From Oerskovia douganii (GTDB taxonomy: Bacteria; Actinomycetota; Actinomycetes; Actinomycetales; Cellulomonadaceae), in NCBI RefSeq assembly GCF_015142735.1, contig NZ_JACSPN010000007.1, forward strand, positions 111,723 to 175,722: 64,000 nt of DNA, in the 5' to 3' direction. The position numbers and the translations under genes are program-made. Each line of letters starts with the position of its first letter. The stretch's first letter is position 1. Below the pieces are notes generated by a model. That model saw only the letters and a list, made by a program, of their open reading frames with translations, was not told the origin of the DNA and made no database searches. Positions 38,917-47,857 of the stretch are shown piece by piece.

Positions 38917-39086
38917 TCGTTTCAGGGGTGTCTCGGTGGCTGTGGCCGGGTGGTTCGAGCGTGGTGTTGCCGCTCGGAGGGTGCTGCGGCCCCGGTTTCG
39001 CTGGCACGCGGGTGCTCTTGGGCGCGTTGATGCGTTCGAGGTCGTGCTCGTGGGTGACGTGGTCGCGGTCTAGAGGGTTGGCGGGG

Positions 39087-40709
39087 TCAGGGGCCGCGGG
39101 TGCGGTAGATCCAGTCGGGTTCGTGGCGGTGGGGTTTCTCGTCGAGCTCGATCTGCCAGGGGTCTGGGAGTCCGCGTTCGATGTACCAGTGGTGCAGGTG
39201 GCGCATGTTGTAGCCGGCGAACGCCAGGGTGAGCATGAACGTGGTTGCGGTGTGGCCGAAGACGCGTAGGTAGCCGCGGTTCATGCTGGTGGTGTTGTAG
39301 CGGATGTTGCCGAAGAGGCCTTCGATCAGGCTGCGTCGTGCGAAGGACAGGGCCCAGGTGGTCGACCGCCAGGGTAGGTGCTGTCGGTCGCGCGCCCGCA
39401 GGGTGTCGGGAACCGTCAGCGTGACTCCGCAGCCACACGGCACACCCCTGGTGCAGTTGGTCGTCGGTACTGCTGGGCCCAGGCGCATGGTGGCGGGGGT
39501 GTTCGGGCAGCGCACGTGCCCGGCGAGAGCGGGGCCTTTGAGGCGTTGGGTTCCCCGGGTGTCGTCGTGGCGGCTGTGCGGGACGAGGCGGTAGGGCTCG
39601 CGGGCGTCGAAATGTTCGTGGATGAGCGCCTTCTCGGCGGCAGTGTCGGTGGGCTTGGGCGGCTCGAGGTCGCGGAGGGCCTGTGGGAGTGCGCTGGAGT
39701 AGAGGTGGCCGTCCTGCCAGATCGTTCCTGCTCTCGGTCCAGGGCGGGTGCCTCGCTGGGAGATGTGGAGGTCCATGACGAGGCGGATGCTCCGGTCGCG
39801 CAGCGGGTGGGCGAGGTTCTCCGCGCTGGCAGTCGTGTAGCCGCGGTCCAGAAGGACCTCGTCGGCTCGGTGCCCCGTGGCGTGGAAGGCATCCAGGAGG
39901 CTCAGTGCTGCGGGGGCAGAGCCGCGGGACCCGGGGCGCACGGCGATCCCGAGGGCCAGCTGGGGTATCGGTTCTCCCCCTACCGATGGGCAGCCGGTGA
40001 TCGCGTGGGTCGAGTACCCATGGAAGCGGGACGTGGGGCGCCGGTCGGTCGAGGTGCGATATCCCCATGCGGCGTCGTGGTCCGCGGACCAGTAGGTGTC
40101 GCCGTTCTCGTCGATAGAACGGTGGCCTGGGCGTGCATGGCTCTCGAAGTCAGTGCTGTCGATGGCGACCGTCGTGGGAATCGGGACGGTGGCGGGGATG
40201 CTGGTCAGAATCATCCGCCCAGCGAACTCGTCGAGGTTCGCCGCGATGTAGTGGCACGTAGGCGGGCAAGGGCACAGGTCGCCTGTGCGCGGGTCGGCTT
40301 CCAGCTCGTGGTTGTGCACGGAGCAGGTGCCGGACTCGATCTCTCGGAGGAGGGCGCGGTATCCGCTGTAGAGGCGGGCGTACTTCATGGCGCAGTTGAT
40401 AGGGAAGCCCAGCTTGAGGCGCTGTGACTTCGTCAGGATCTTCAGTTCAGCGGCGATGTCGGTGAAGAGAAGGCGATCGGGTGCCTTCAGGCAATGGAAG
40501 ACGATCGCCGCGAGGACTGCTTCGACGGGGTAGAGACGTCTGCGGCCCTTGGTCCGGTGAGTTGCGGCCACCAGTCGGAGGGCTTCGGGCGAGTGCGCGT
40601 AGGCAAAGGCGCGACGAAGTCGCTGATTGACGGTGAGCGGGATCTGGTGCGCACGGACGGTGCTGGCCTCCGGCGAAGGACGCTGGGCTGTCGCCAGTGC
40701 GAGACTCAT
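39087..40709 (-). CDS. DDE-type transposase (540 aa)
   Basis: Putative cut-and-paste transposase. Candidate catalytic residues are D184 or D187 (VAIDSTDFESHARPG), D288 (VLLDRGY) and E463 (RRSLIEGLFGNIRYN). A Cys cluster CPCPPTC at 146-152 and further Cys at 401, 419, 425 and 427 suggest zinc binding. Basic and aromatic residues surround the ends. The general layout resembles IS4/IS1182-like enzymes, but I cannot place it in a named IS family. Its start overlaps the stop of the recombinase-like gene (ATGA), so the two are made together. Confidence 0.8.
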   Translation of the reverse strand: MSLALATAQRPSPEASTVRAHQIPLTVNQRLRRAFAYAHSPEALRLVAATHRTKGRRRLYPVEAVLAAIVFHCLKAPDRLLFTDIAAELKILTKSQRLKLGFPINCAMKYARLYSGYRALLREIESGTCSVHNHELEADPRTGDLCPCPPTCHYIAANLDEFAGRMILTSIPATVPIPTTVAIDSTDFESHARPGHRSIDENGDTYWSADHDAAWGYRTSTDRRPTSRFHGYSTHAITGCPSVGGEPIPQLALGIAVRPGSRGSAPAALSLLDAFHATGHRADEVLLDRGYTTASAENLAHPLRDRSIRLVMDLHISQRGTRPGPRAGTIWQDGHLYSSALPQALRDLEPPKPTDTAAEKALIHEHFDAREPYRLVPHSRHDDTRGTQRLKGPALAGHVRCPNTPATMRLGPAVPTTNCTRGVPCGCGVTLTVPDTLRARDRQHLPWRSTTWALSFARRSLIEGLFGNIRYNTTSMNRGYLRVFGHTATTFMLTLAFAGYNMRHLHHWYIERGLPDPWQIELDEKPHRHEPDWIYRTRGP

Positions 40710-41680
40710 CGGCGGGTCAATTCCTCGAACAGGCTCGCTTCGTCGATCGGTGGCAGGTAGGCCATGAGGTGACCGAACGTCTTCCAGGACGTGACACCCG
40801 CCATCTGGGCGAGACCGTTGAGGTGGACCCGGTGCTTCAGGTGCTGCAGCAGCCAGGTAGCGCGCAACCGATGGACCTTGAGGTCAGGGCAGTCCGGCGG
40901 AAGGTCGATGTCCTCGAGCAGATGCCCGAGGGGTGCGCGGTCCCATCCCTTGGCCACGAACCCGAGGATCGACGAACCGGGATCCTCCACGCGGATCCGA
41001 TCGAGGGTGACATCGTGAGGCGGACTCACAGGGACGAGGCGAGCTCGATCACCAGGGATCCTCAGGCACACGCGCCCATGTCGTTCGACGAGGTCATCGG
41101 TCGTGGCCGACCGTGCCTCGCGCGGGTAGGCGCCGGTCCCGAGTCCGATGGCAAGGAGAGCGCTCAAGCGGCGTCGCTGCAGCGCCGTGCGTTGATGTGC
41201 GGCGACCTCAAGCAGACGAGCGACCTCCGCCGGCGTGTAGGGGACGATCGCATAATCCCCGCGCAGACGCTGAGCTCGCGGGGGCCACGGCGCCTTACGC
41301 GTCACGGCCGCGGAGAAGCGACGCAGATCGGAGCGTCGGGTGGCCCGCGATGACTCGGCTAGGTGTCCGCACGCGACCGCGATGTAGCGCTCGACCATGT
41401 CCGGGGTGAAGATCGCTTCCCGGTCCAGCGGCATCCCCTGACGGTGTGCCCAGACGACGAACTGCGACAGGGTCCTCATGGTCTCGGTCGCCCGACGCCG
41501 GTCGACCGGTTGCAGGTCGAGCCCGACCTGACGGGCGAATAGGGCGACCGGTTCCCAGTGCTCGGGGCGGATCGCGTTCGGCGAGTACCCGCGCACGACG
41601 TTGGTGGCGTGGGCGAGTTCTTCGGCGTGGCGGTTGACGGACTCAGTTCCAGAAGAGCACTCTGAAGGTGCTGAAGACAT
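40706..41680 (-). CDS. Tyrosine-recombinase-like protein coupled to the DDE transposase
   Basis: A 324-aa protein. Residues about 60-130 look like the SAM-like core-binding domain. The C-terminal part has features of the catalytic domain: a helix LLAIGLGTGAYPREA (R187 as possible first Arg), HxxR at 270-273 (HRLR), H304 and Y308 in FGHLMAYL. These match the R-HxxR-H/W-Y order of tyrosine recombinases, though sequence around them is divergent. Translational coupling to a DDE transposase is unusual, and its role could be target choice, resolution or DNA binding. Confidence 0.6.
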   Translation of the reverse strand: MSSAPSECSSGTESVNRHAEELAHATNVVRGYSPNAIRPEHWEPVALFARQVGLDLQPVDRRRATETMRTLSQFVVWAHRQGMPLDREAIFTPDMVERYIAVACGHLAESSRATRRSDLRRFSAAVTRKAPWPPRAQRLRGDYAIVPYTPAEVARLLEVAAHQRTALQRRRLSALLAIGLGTGAYPREARSATTDDLVERHGRVCLRIPGDRARLVPVSPPHDVTLDRIRVEDPGSSILGFVAKGWDRAPLGHLLEDIDLPPDCPDLKVHRLRATWLLQHLKHRVHLNGLAQMAGVTSWKTFGHLMAYLPPIDEASLFEELTRR

Positions 41681-41814
41681 GGAAGTACCCCCAATAGGAC
41701 TTGCGGGTGTTTCTGGCAGCGGAGCGTAAGTCCGCTGTAGCGAGGCGATCGGGTTCAGGAGCGGGAACTCCTGGGCCCGTTTTCGCGCGTTCGGCGTCCC
41801 ACACCGATCCCCGA

Positions 41815-42081
41815 TCAGCCCATCGCGGCTCCGGTGCCGTCGTCGAGGGCGCGGGAGAGGACGTTGGCGAGCACCACGGTCACGGGAAGCCCGGACTCGT
41901 GGGCAGTGTCGTACAGGCGCTGGGCGATGGTGGCGGGGATGCGTGCGTCGAAACGCACCAGTTCGTCCGGCTTGTAGGCGCGCTCGTGGGACGCAGGTCT
42001 ACCGGTACGTGCGGATCGGATGACGATCCGGCCCTCATGACGCTCGTCCACCTGCTCCACCTCCCGATCGAGACCGCACAC
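41815..42081 (-). CDS. Small ribbon-helix-helix-like DNA-binding protein
   Basis: An 88-aa ORF with GTG start. The region VRFDARIPATIAQRLYDTAHESGLPVTVV, quoted here as RFDARIPATIAQRLYDTA plus LPVTVVLANVLSRAL, fits a CopG/Arc-type strand-helix-helix fold. It lies 134 bp upstream of the recombinase-like gene on the same strand, so it may regulate that cassette or act in it. The first 40 residues are not conserved-looking. Family assignment is by pattern only. Confidence 0.5.
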   Translation of the reverse strand: MCGLDREVEQVDERHEGRIVIRSARTGRPASHERAYKPDELVRFDARIPATIAQRLYDTAHESGLPVTVVLANVLSRALDDGTGAAMG

Positions 42082-42471
42082 ATCCGACGAAACGCGGGTC
42101 CGTAGACCCGATCACGTCGGATGGTCAGTCCGTCAGAGAGGGTTGGTGGTTCTCGAGCGCCACGCGGCAGATTGCCCAGACGATGTGGCAGGTCCCCGCA
42201 CTAGGTACGGGCAACTGTTTCAAAGGTAGCGAAGACCGTCGGGCAGCCGGTGCTAGACACGCGGCGTGGCTAGTTGCGCGGCGCTCGTCGACGGTTTACC
42301 TCAAGGTCTGGATGTGTGCACGCGCGATCAGGCCGAAGACCCGTTTGTCGCCACGAGGCCGCCGCCCTTGCACGGGGTCGTTGACGTCAAAGTGCCCTAT
42401 GAGCTCTCTCGGGTCCGCATCGCTCAGCGCTGTCGCCTGACACGCCAAGGCGACCGTCCTACGCTCGAAGG
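42082..42471. other. 390-bp interval with no recognised gene
   Basis: The only frame of note (42183-42440, +) translates into a low-complexity sequence without motifs. It probably holds the promoter of the leftward cassette and perhaps its left boundary; no terminal inverted repeat could be paired with sequence near 39.0 kb. Confidence 0.4.
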
Positions 42472-42654
42472 GTGTTCAGGCTCCATGCGAGGACAGAGCA
42501 CATCCCGGGAGACCACCACCCGACCACGCCTCCCAAGACGCGCGAGGTCGACATCGATGCCGAGGACTTCGATGCGGCATGGCGACGCCTGCGCGCGGAC
42601 CTACCAGACGGCTGGCGGGTCGTGTCTCTTCGGCGCGTAACTGACCGTTCGTGA
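42472..42654 (+). CDS. Small hypothetical protein
   Basis: A 60-aa ORF with GTG start and CGAAGG just before it. Its second half (REVDIDAEDFDAAWRRLRADL) has balanced acidic and basic residues as in a real amphipathic helix, unlike the shadow frames around. No family recognised. It could be the tail of a lost gene or a genuine small protein. Confidence 0.35.
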   Translation: MFRLHARTEHIPGDHHPTTPPKTREVDIDAEDFDAAWRRLRADLPDGWRVVSLRRVTDRS

Positions 42655-42728
42655 GAGCGACAGATGCGCCCACTACGGCTGGCCGGATTCACCCACCATC
42701 GAGAGTCCGCAGCGGCTACCTTCGGGAC

Positions 42729-43568
42729 ATGCCTGACGGAACCGATTATGTCGCTGCAACGGCCGCGTGCGTCGCCGCAGCACTTGTAGCTTGGCAGTCG
42801 TGGGAAACGCGAAAGAGTGCGAAGGCCTCGCAGAATGCCGCTGAAGCGGCCGCCGCGGGCCTTGAGACCGCGAACAACGCGCTCGATATCGCGCGGAGAG
42901 AAGAAGGTCATAGCAGGACGCTGGTCTCGGAGGCTCAGCGAGCTCGCATCGACGCAACGCTGCCCGCAGTTTCTGTCTTCCCGCAGCGGGAGATCATCTG
43001 GCCACCGCTGACCTCGAGGAACCCGCACGCTGAGTTCGTCGACTGGGACTACTGCGAGGACGACGCTGCGTGGTCGATTCCCGCCGACGCGCGGACCGCA
43101 CTGGGCATCCGCGGCCGCATCTGGTTCCACAACGGCAGCCAGAAGATCGTCCAGTTTTCGATCGCCTACACGCCGTCTCCCGGCGGCCCAAGGGTCTACG
43201 ACAAGGTCGTAACGCTCGCACCAGGCGAGGAGGTCGAGCAGCCCTTTCTCGCGTGGGGATGGATCGAGCAGTGGATCGCAGCAGACACCGAGGATGCGCC
43301 TGCCTTGGAGGCGCCCCTCCCATCCGTTGTCTACTACGACCAGCTAGACAGCGGAGGCAGCATCAACTGGGAGTTCGCCCATAGCCACGCCCCGATCTAC
43401 GAGTCGAACGAAGCCGAGCGCGGCCGCTACCGGCTCGTCACGGCCCAGAGTTCACCTGGCAGGGTCCGACCAAGCAAGCCGTTCCTCTTCGTCAAGCGCG
43501 AGCACCGGTCGTACTGGCTCTCCCGCAAGAATCTGATTGAGCTCCCAGCACCTGGTGACGCTGAGTAG
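42729..43568 (+). CDS. Hypothetical membrane-anchored protein
   Basis: A 279-aa protein. The chosen ATG gives MPDGTDYVAATAACVAAALVAWQSW, one N-terminal membrane helix, followed by a short coiled coil (residues about 28-65). The soluble C-terminal two thirds contain Trp- and Asp-rich blocks (FVDWDYCEDDAAWSIP; FLAWGWIEQWIAA) with beta-rich character. No family recognised. It stands alone between the cassette and a serine recombinase. An upstream in-frame start at 42651 is open but adds no conserved sequence. Confidence 0.6.
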   Translation: MPDGTDYVAATAACVAAALVAWQSWETRKSAKASQNAAEAAAAGLETANNALDIARREEGHSRTLVSEAQRARIDATLPAVSVFPQREIIWPPLTSRNPHAEFVDWDYCEDDAAWSIPADARTALGIRGRIWFHNGSQKIVQFSIAYTPSPGGPRVYDKVVTLAPGEEVEQPFLAWGWIEQWIAADTEDAPALEAPLPSVVYYDQLDSGGSINWEFAHSHAPIYESNEAERGRYRLVTAQSSPGRVRPSKPFLFVKREHRSYWLSRKNLIELPAPGDAE

Positions 43569-43611
43569 GTCGCCTCATCCGGGACCACCACCGCGGCACC
43601 TGTTTTGCTGG

Positions 43612-44193
43612 TCATGACGTCGCAGCCTTCTCGAGGTCGGCCAGGTGTCGGTAGAGGGTGTCTCGGGAGACCCCGAGCGCACGGGCGACGGCTGCGCGTG
43701 ACTGCCCGCCGGCCAGGGCGACGCGGGCTGCGTCGATGCGGTCGGGGGTCATCACAGTGGGGCGGCCGCCGCCGCGGCCGCGGGCTCGTGCGGCGGCGAG
43801 GCCGTCGAGGGTGCGTTCGCGGGCGAGGTCGGCTTCCATCTGGGCGACGGCCGCGAGCACGTGGACCATGAGGCGCCCGGCTGCGCTCGAGGTGTCGAGG
43901 GTCTCGGAGAGCGATCGCAGGGTGACGGCGCGCTCGTCGAGGTCGCGCACCAGGCGTGCGACGTGGGCGGCGGAGCGGCCGAGGCGGTCGAGCTTGGTGA
44001 CGACGAGGGTGTCTCCCTCGCGTAGGCCGGCGAGTAGCAGTGCGAGCTCCGGGCGGTCTTCTCTGGTGCCGGACGCCTTCTCCACGACGACGTCGCGCTC
44101 GTCGACGCCGCCAGGCCCGGTGAGGGCGTCGATCTGGGCGTCGAGGTTTTGCGCGGTCGTGGAGACGCGGGCGTAGCCGTAGGTGTGAGCCAT
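43612..44193 (-). CDS. Serine recombinase (resolvase/invertase family)
   Basis: A 193-aa site-specific recombinase. The catalytic Ser is S11 in YGYARVSTTAQNLD; the conserved Arg cluster is in VVTKLDRLGRSAAHV and the long E helix includes MEADLARERTLDGLAAARARG. A C-terminal Hin-type HTH (SRAAVARALGVSRDTLYRHL) completes the fold. A candidate recombination site lies just upstream (44207-44267). The reading frame is open further upstream but the ATG at 44193 is the family start. Confidence 0.93.
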   Translation of the reverse strand: MAHTYGYARVSTTAQNLDAQIDALTGPGGVDERDVVVEKASGTREDRPELALLLAGLREGDTLVVTKLDRLGRSAAHVARLVRDLDERAVTLRSLSETLDTSSAAGRLMVHVLAAVAQMEADLARERTLDGLAAARARGRGGGRPTVMTPDRIDAARVALAGGQSRAAVARALGVSRDTLYRHLADLEKAATS

Positions 44194-44206
44194 GCGCTGA
44201 CGGTAG

Positions 44207-44267
44207 CGAAAACCCCCGGGTCGCGTTCTGCGACACCGTGGGTTTTCGGACACTAGTTCTGCGACAT
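44207..44267. promoter_or_regulatory. Candidate recombinase site upstream of the serine recombinase
   Basis: A 9-bp inverted repeat CGAAAACCC/GGGTTTTCG (44207-44215, 44240-44248) and a direct repeat TTCTGCGACA (44226-44235 and 44258-44267). GACA-ended half-sites are typical of resolvase subsites. CTGCGACAC recurs before the second serine recombinase (46969-46977). Confidence 0.4.
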
Positions 44268-44354
44268 GTTCGGTCGGCGTGTCGCGGCGACGGAGGAGGT
44301 GCCTGAGAAACGGTGGCGGTCTCAACCGATCAACGCACCACAGGTGGATGATCT

Positions 44355-45713
44355 GTGGTCGTGGAGGCGGGGATGGGTGTTGGGTCGTCGTTGTCGGTGC
44401 CGGAGCAGGCTGTGGTGTGGGAGGCGTGGGGTGAGGGTGACTCGCTACGGAGGATTGCTGATCGGGCCGGCCTCCAGGAGCAGCAGGTGCGCCGGTACCT
44501 GCTGCGCCATGGCGGGGTCCGACCTTCACTGCCGAGGCGTTCGCTGCGGCACCTGAGTCCTGGGGAGCGGGAGGAGATCTCGCGCGGGATCGCAGCGGGC
44601 TTGTCTGCGCGGGCGATCGCTGAGGGGCTTGGCCGGCCGTCCTCGACAGTGTCACGGGAGATCACGCGCAACGGCGGCCGCGGTGCCTACCGGGCGACCA
44701 AGGCAGACGAGCGCGCCCAGAGCGAGGCGCGGCGCCCGCGGGTGCCGCGCCTGGCAGGGGACGAGCGGTTGCGGACTGTGGTGCTGTCGCGGCTCGAGCT
44801 GGACTGGTCCCCACAGCAGATCGCGGCGTGGTTGCGCCGCGAACATCCCGATGAGCCGGCCATGTGGGTCTCGCACGAGACGATCTATCGCGCGGTGTAC
44901 CTGCCGAGGTCACGTTCGATCCCGAAGGCGACCTACCAGCGGCTACGAACGGGCCGTTCGATGCGCCGTCCCCGGATGGTCCAGCGCTCTCACGGGCGAG
45001 GGCAGCTGCGTGACATGGTCTCCATCCACCACCGACCAGCGACCGTGGCCGACCGGCTTGAGCCCGGCCACTGGGAAGGCGACCTCGTCATGGGCAAACG
45101 CCCCTCAGCGGTGGCCACGCTCGTGGAGCGCTCGACCCGCTACCTGAAGATCGTGCCGCTGCCCGACGGGATCAAAGCCAAGGATGTCAGCATCGCGGTC
45201 GCCCGCGCGCTGTTCAACGTGCCACCGGGGATGTGCAAGTCCCTGACCTGGGATCGTGGCCGCGAGATGGCTGATCACGCATTCCTCAGCGCCCTGATCG
45301 ACGCCCCGGTCTACTTCTGCGACCCCCGCAGCCCGTGGCAGCGCGGCACCAACGAGAACACCAACCGTCTCCTGCGCCAGTACCTACCGCGACGGTCCAA
45401 CCTCACCGCCACCGACGACAGCGAGCTCGAGCGGATCCAGAGGCTGCTCAACGAGCGCCCGCGAAAAGTGCTCGACTGGTCAACCCCCGCAGAGCAGTTT
45501 CTCGAAGCTGCCGCACGGAGCAAGTCCCTACTCCGAGTTCGTGAATCGCTACCGAACCGCGGCCTCGTGCCCTCGTCGCGTGTTCCACAGGACCCAGGCG
45601 CGTTCCAACATGCCCATCGGCATGGACCAGATGGCAACGTATTGCGTGAGGGGATCGTCGTCCTCGAGCGGCGTGTCCCACGCCCAGATGCGGGCATGAG
45701 CGGTACCCGATGA
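44355..45713 (+). CDS. IS30-family transposase
   Basis: DDE transposase with N-terminal HTH regions (RSLRHLSPGEREEISRGI; ARAIAEGLGRPSSTVSREI is the IS30 HTH mark). Catalytic pieces are HWEGDLVMGK (first D), LTWDRGREMADH (second D) and RGTNENTNRLLRQYLP (E). Family homology ends near RPRKVLDWSTPAEQFLEA, about residue 388. The last 60 or so residues run antisense through the C-terminus of the next gene and look non-native. The right end of the IS, including its stop and inverted repeat, thus appears missing. A left inverted repeat could not be defined. Confidence 0.88.
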   Translation: MVVEAGMGVGSSLSVPEQAVVWEAWGEGDSLRRIADRAGLQEQQVRRYLLRHGGVRPSLPRRSLRHLSPGEREEISRGIAAGLSARAIAEGLGRPSSTVSREITRNGGRGAYRATKADERAQSEARRPRVPRLAGDERLRTVVLSRLELDWSPQQIAAWLRREHPDEPAMWVSHETIYRAVYLPRSRSIPKATYQRLRTGRSMRRPRMVQRSHGRGQLRDMVSIHHRPATVADRLEPGHWEGDLVMGKRPSAVATLVERSTRYLKIVPLPDGIKAKDVSIAVARALFNVPPGMCKSLTWDRGREMADHAFLSALIDAPVYFCDPRSPWQRGTNENTNRLLRQYLPRRSNLTATDDSELERIQRLLNERPRKVLDWSTPAEQFLEAAARSKSLLRVRESLPNRGLVPSSRVPQDPGAFQHAHRHGPDGNVLREGIVVLERRVPRPDAGMSGTR

Positions 45714-46304
45714 AAGCCTCCACAGCTGCAGGAGCGAACTCTTGGGGTCGCTAAGCCCGTCGGCGAGTTGCGGAGCTACCACGCCGAGGAGCGCGGTCTC
45801 TGACATGACGCTGCCGGGCTTGCGCCCGACGGAAGTCAACTCGCGTTCGCACTCGGCCTTGAACTGGTCGGCAGCCTCGCGCGCCTGCGACAGATCCTGC
45901 CCTCTCGTCGCGGCCTCCCAATCAGCTACGACTTGGCTCACATCGTTCGCCTCGGCGCGAAGTAGTTGAAGTCCTCGGACTCGCCGGCCGTCAGAGGTGT
46001 CAGGTTCCAGCACGTACAACGCCCGGGCTGCGCCCAGCATCGTCACCCGCGCCAGGCTCAGATAGGGCTTCGCGAAGACTCCGCCGTCGCTGCTCGCAAC
46101 AGAATGAGAGAGCAACCCGACATGCTCGCCAGCTGTGCCGAGCGCTCGCCAGGCCAGCCGAGAAACCTCGACTCCCCCGGGCAGGGCCGGGTCTCGCACG
46201 AGGTCGCTTCCCGCCGCAAGACGGATGGAAGCAGGGTCCTGAACGCGAGCACTCCACGAATCGGCGCTCTGCATGATCCACTGGCCGAACTCTGCCGTGT
46301 TCAT
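45549..46304 (-). CDS. Hypothetical protein
   Basis: A 251-aa soluble protein, mostly helical, with no family recognised. It begins MNTAEFGQWIMQSADSW at the chosen ATG; an open extension to 46439 is Arg/Ser-rich and unlikely. Features include LARVTMLGAARALYVLEP, an Asp/Glu-rich helix around 150-175 and LWRLSSGTAHARIWAW, which resembles the helix of HEPN-like or abortive-infection proteins with a conserved H-A-R (weak resemblance). The 3' 165 bp are overlapped on the opposite strand by the extended IS30 frame. Confidence 0.6.
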   Translation of the reverse strand: MNTAEFGQWIMQSADSWSARVQDPASIRLAAGSDLVRDPALPGGVEVSRLAWRALGTAGEHVGLLSHSVASSDGGVFAKPYLSLARVTMLGAARALYVLEPDTSDGRRVRGLQLLRAEANDVSQVVADWEAATRGQDLSQAREAADQFKAECERELTSVGRKPGSVMSETALLGVVAPQLADGLSDPKSSLLQLWRLSSGTAHARIWAWDTPLEDDDPLTQYVAIWSMPMGMLERAWVLWNTRRGHEAAVR

Positions 46305-46386
46305 CCCCCGAGAGTACCGAGCAGCACCCTCGCCACTCGGAAATCGAGCCGATCGCGCGGCGGCCGCGTGCCATGCAGACTCGGTC

Positions 46387-46827
46387 CTATGACCGATCGG
46401 CGTGCATGCGGAGATCACGGAGGATGTCATGCACAGCACGTTCCGCCTCGACGGCGTCGCGAAGAAACTGCTCCTTGCTTTCGTCCGCTATGAACTCGCG
46501 AAGCTCCGCGTCGGACTTCGTCACCCGTCGCTTCCACATGTTGGGTACACGGTCTGGACCGAGGAAGGCGATCAGCGCCAACGTCTCGGCGCCCATGTCT
46601 TTGACGATGACCGGATCGGTATGCCCTCCACGCGCTTCGAGAATGGAAAGCCGCTTCCCTGCCTCAAGCTCGACGAGCAGCCGAGCCTGCTCCGCTGACG
46701 CTCTCCGATCAGCCTCGGCAATAGCGGCAGAATGCCTCCGGTCTTTCGACGCGATCACGAGCGCGACGATCGACGCGCCGGCCGCGGTGATCACAACTAG
46801 TACCTGGATGAAATCCGCGAGGGTCAT
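46387..46827 (-). CDS. Hypothetical single-pass membrane protein
   Basis: A 146-aa protein with one N-terminal membrane helix (FIQVLVVITAAGASIVALVIA, residues about 5-25), then a basic stop-transfer and a coiled coil (AAIAEADRRASAEQARLLVELE). The C-terminal half is acidic with FLGPDRVPNMWKRRVTKSDAEL. No family recognised. ATG 46827 is used; a GTG seven codons earlier is possible. Topology resembles the 279-aa protein at 42729, though no sequence similarity is evident. Confidence 0.5.
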   Translation of the reverse strand: MTLADFIQVLVVITAAGASIVALVIASKDRRHSAAIAEADRRASAEQARLLVELEAGKRLSILEARGGHTDPVIVKDMGAETLALIAFLGPDRVPNMWKRRVTKSDAELREFIADESKEQFLRDAVEAERAVHDILRDLRMHADRS

Positions 46828-46984
46828 GCCGCCAGAGTAGAGCGACACGCGTCTCGCTCAGGGATCCCTTCCCGGGCACCCCGACGCTCCAACCCGACCC
46901 GCGCGGTACCGCCAGTCTGCGCTGCCCGGTAGACCCGCCCGCAAATATGCCCGGTGAAGGGGTTTCAACTGCGACACTTGCGTC

Positions 46985-47599
46985 ATGACGGGGATGAAGA
47001 TCGGATACGCGCGGGTCTCGACGCAAGGTCAGGACCTGACCGCGCAACGCGAAGGGCTCGAGCGGCTGGGTGTCGAGGCCGAGCGGATCTACGTCGACCA
47101 CGGCCTCACCGGTACCAACCGCGACCGACCAGGTCTACGCGAAGCCCTCGCCGCATGCCGGTCCGGTGACACGCTCGTGGTCACCAAGCTCGACCGCCTC
47201 GCCCGATCTCTGCCCGACGCCAGAGACATCGCCGACGAACTGACCCGCCGCCGGATCGTCCTCTCCCTCGGCGGAAGCGCCTACGACCCGACCGACCCCG
47301 TCGGCAAGCTCCTGTTCAACGTCCTGGGAATGGTCGCCGAGTTCGAGGCCGACCTCATCCGCATGCGCACCCGCGAAGGCATGGCCGTGGCCAAGGCCAA
47401 GGGCCGACTTCGCGGGAAGAAGCCCAAGCTCACGCCGGCCCAACAACGCCACCTCCTGGCCCTCCACACCGCCGGCGAACACACCAGCGGCGAGCTTGCC
47501 GAGCTCTTCGGCGTCTCGCGCGCCACCATCTACCGCACCATCCAGCGCGCGATGGGACTAAAAGCCCTTCCGACGACGCCCTCGGTCGCTTCGCGTTGA
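46985..47599 (+). CDS. Serine recombinase (resolvase/invertase family)
   Basis: A 204-aa Tn3-type resolvase-like enzyme. The catalytic Ser is S12 in IGYARVSTQGQDL; VVTKLDRLARSLPDAR and the E-helix FEADLIRMRTREGMAVAKAKG are conserved; the C-terminal HTH is GELAELFGVSRATIYRTI. It differs clearly from the other recombinase at 43612 in sequence. The start may instead be the ATG three codons downstream. CTGCGACAC lies 8 bases upstream, shared with the other recombinase. Confidence 0.94.
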   Translation: MTGMKIGYARVSTQGQDLTAQREGLERLGVEAERIYVDHGLTGTNRDRPGLREALAACRSGDTLVVTKLDRLARSLPDARDIADELTRRRIVLSLGGSAYDPTDPVGKLLFNVLGMVAEFEADLIRMRTREGMAVAKAKGRLRGKKPKLTPAQQRHLLALHTAGEHTSGELAELFGVSRATIYRTIQRAMGLKALPTTPSVASR

Positions 47600-47857
47600 A
47601 AGGCAACGGTCAAACGCCGTGGGCTGCCCGCAGTCGGGGGTGGACTCCCACAAGAAACGGGTTCCGCGGATAAGGTCCGGCGGCGGATGCCGGCGAAGCC
47701 GATGAGCAGGAACTCAGGAGACGTAGACCAGGACCGGGACCTTGATGAGCGGCCCGACCACTCCGGCCGGGGCTTGGCCGGGCGCCGAACGTCACGAGGG
47801 CCACCGCGATCGCAGGGCCCGCACCGTATATGGAACCGGGCCTCCCGGTAGCCTGCG

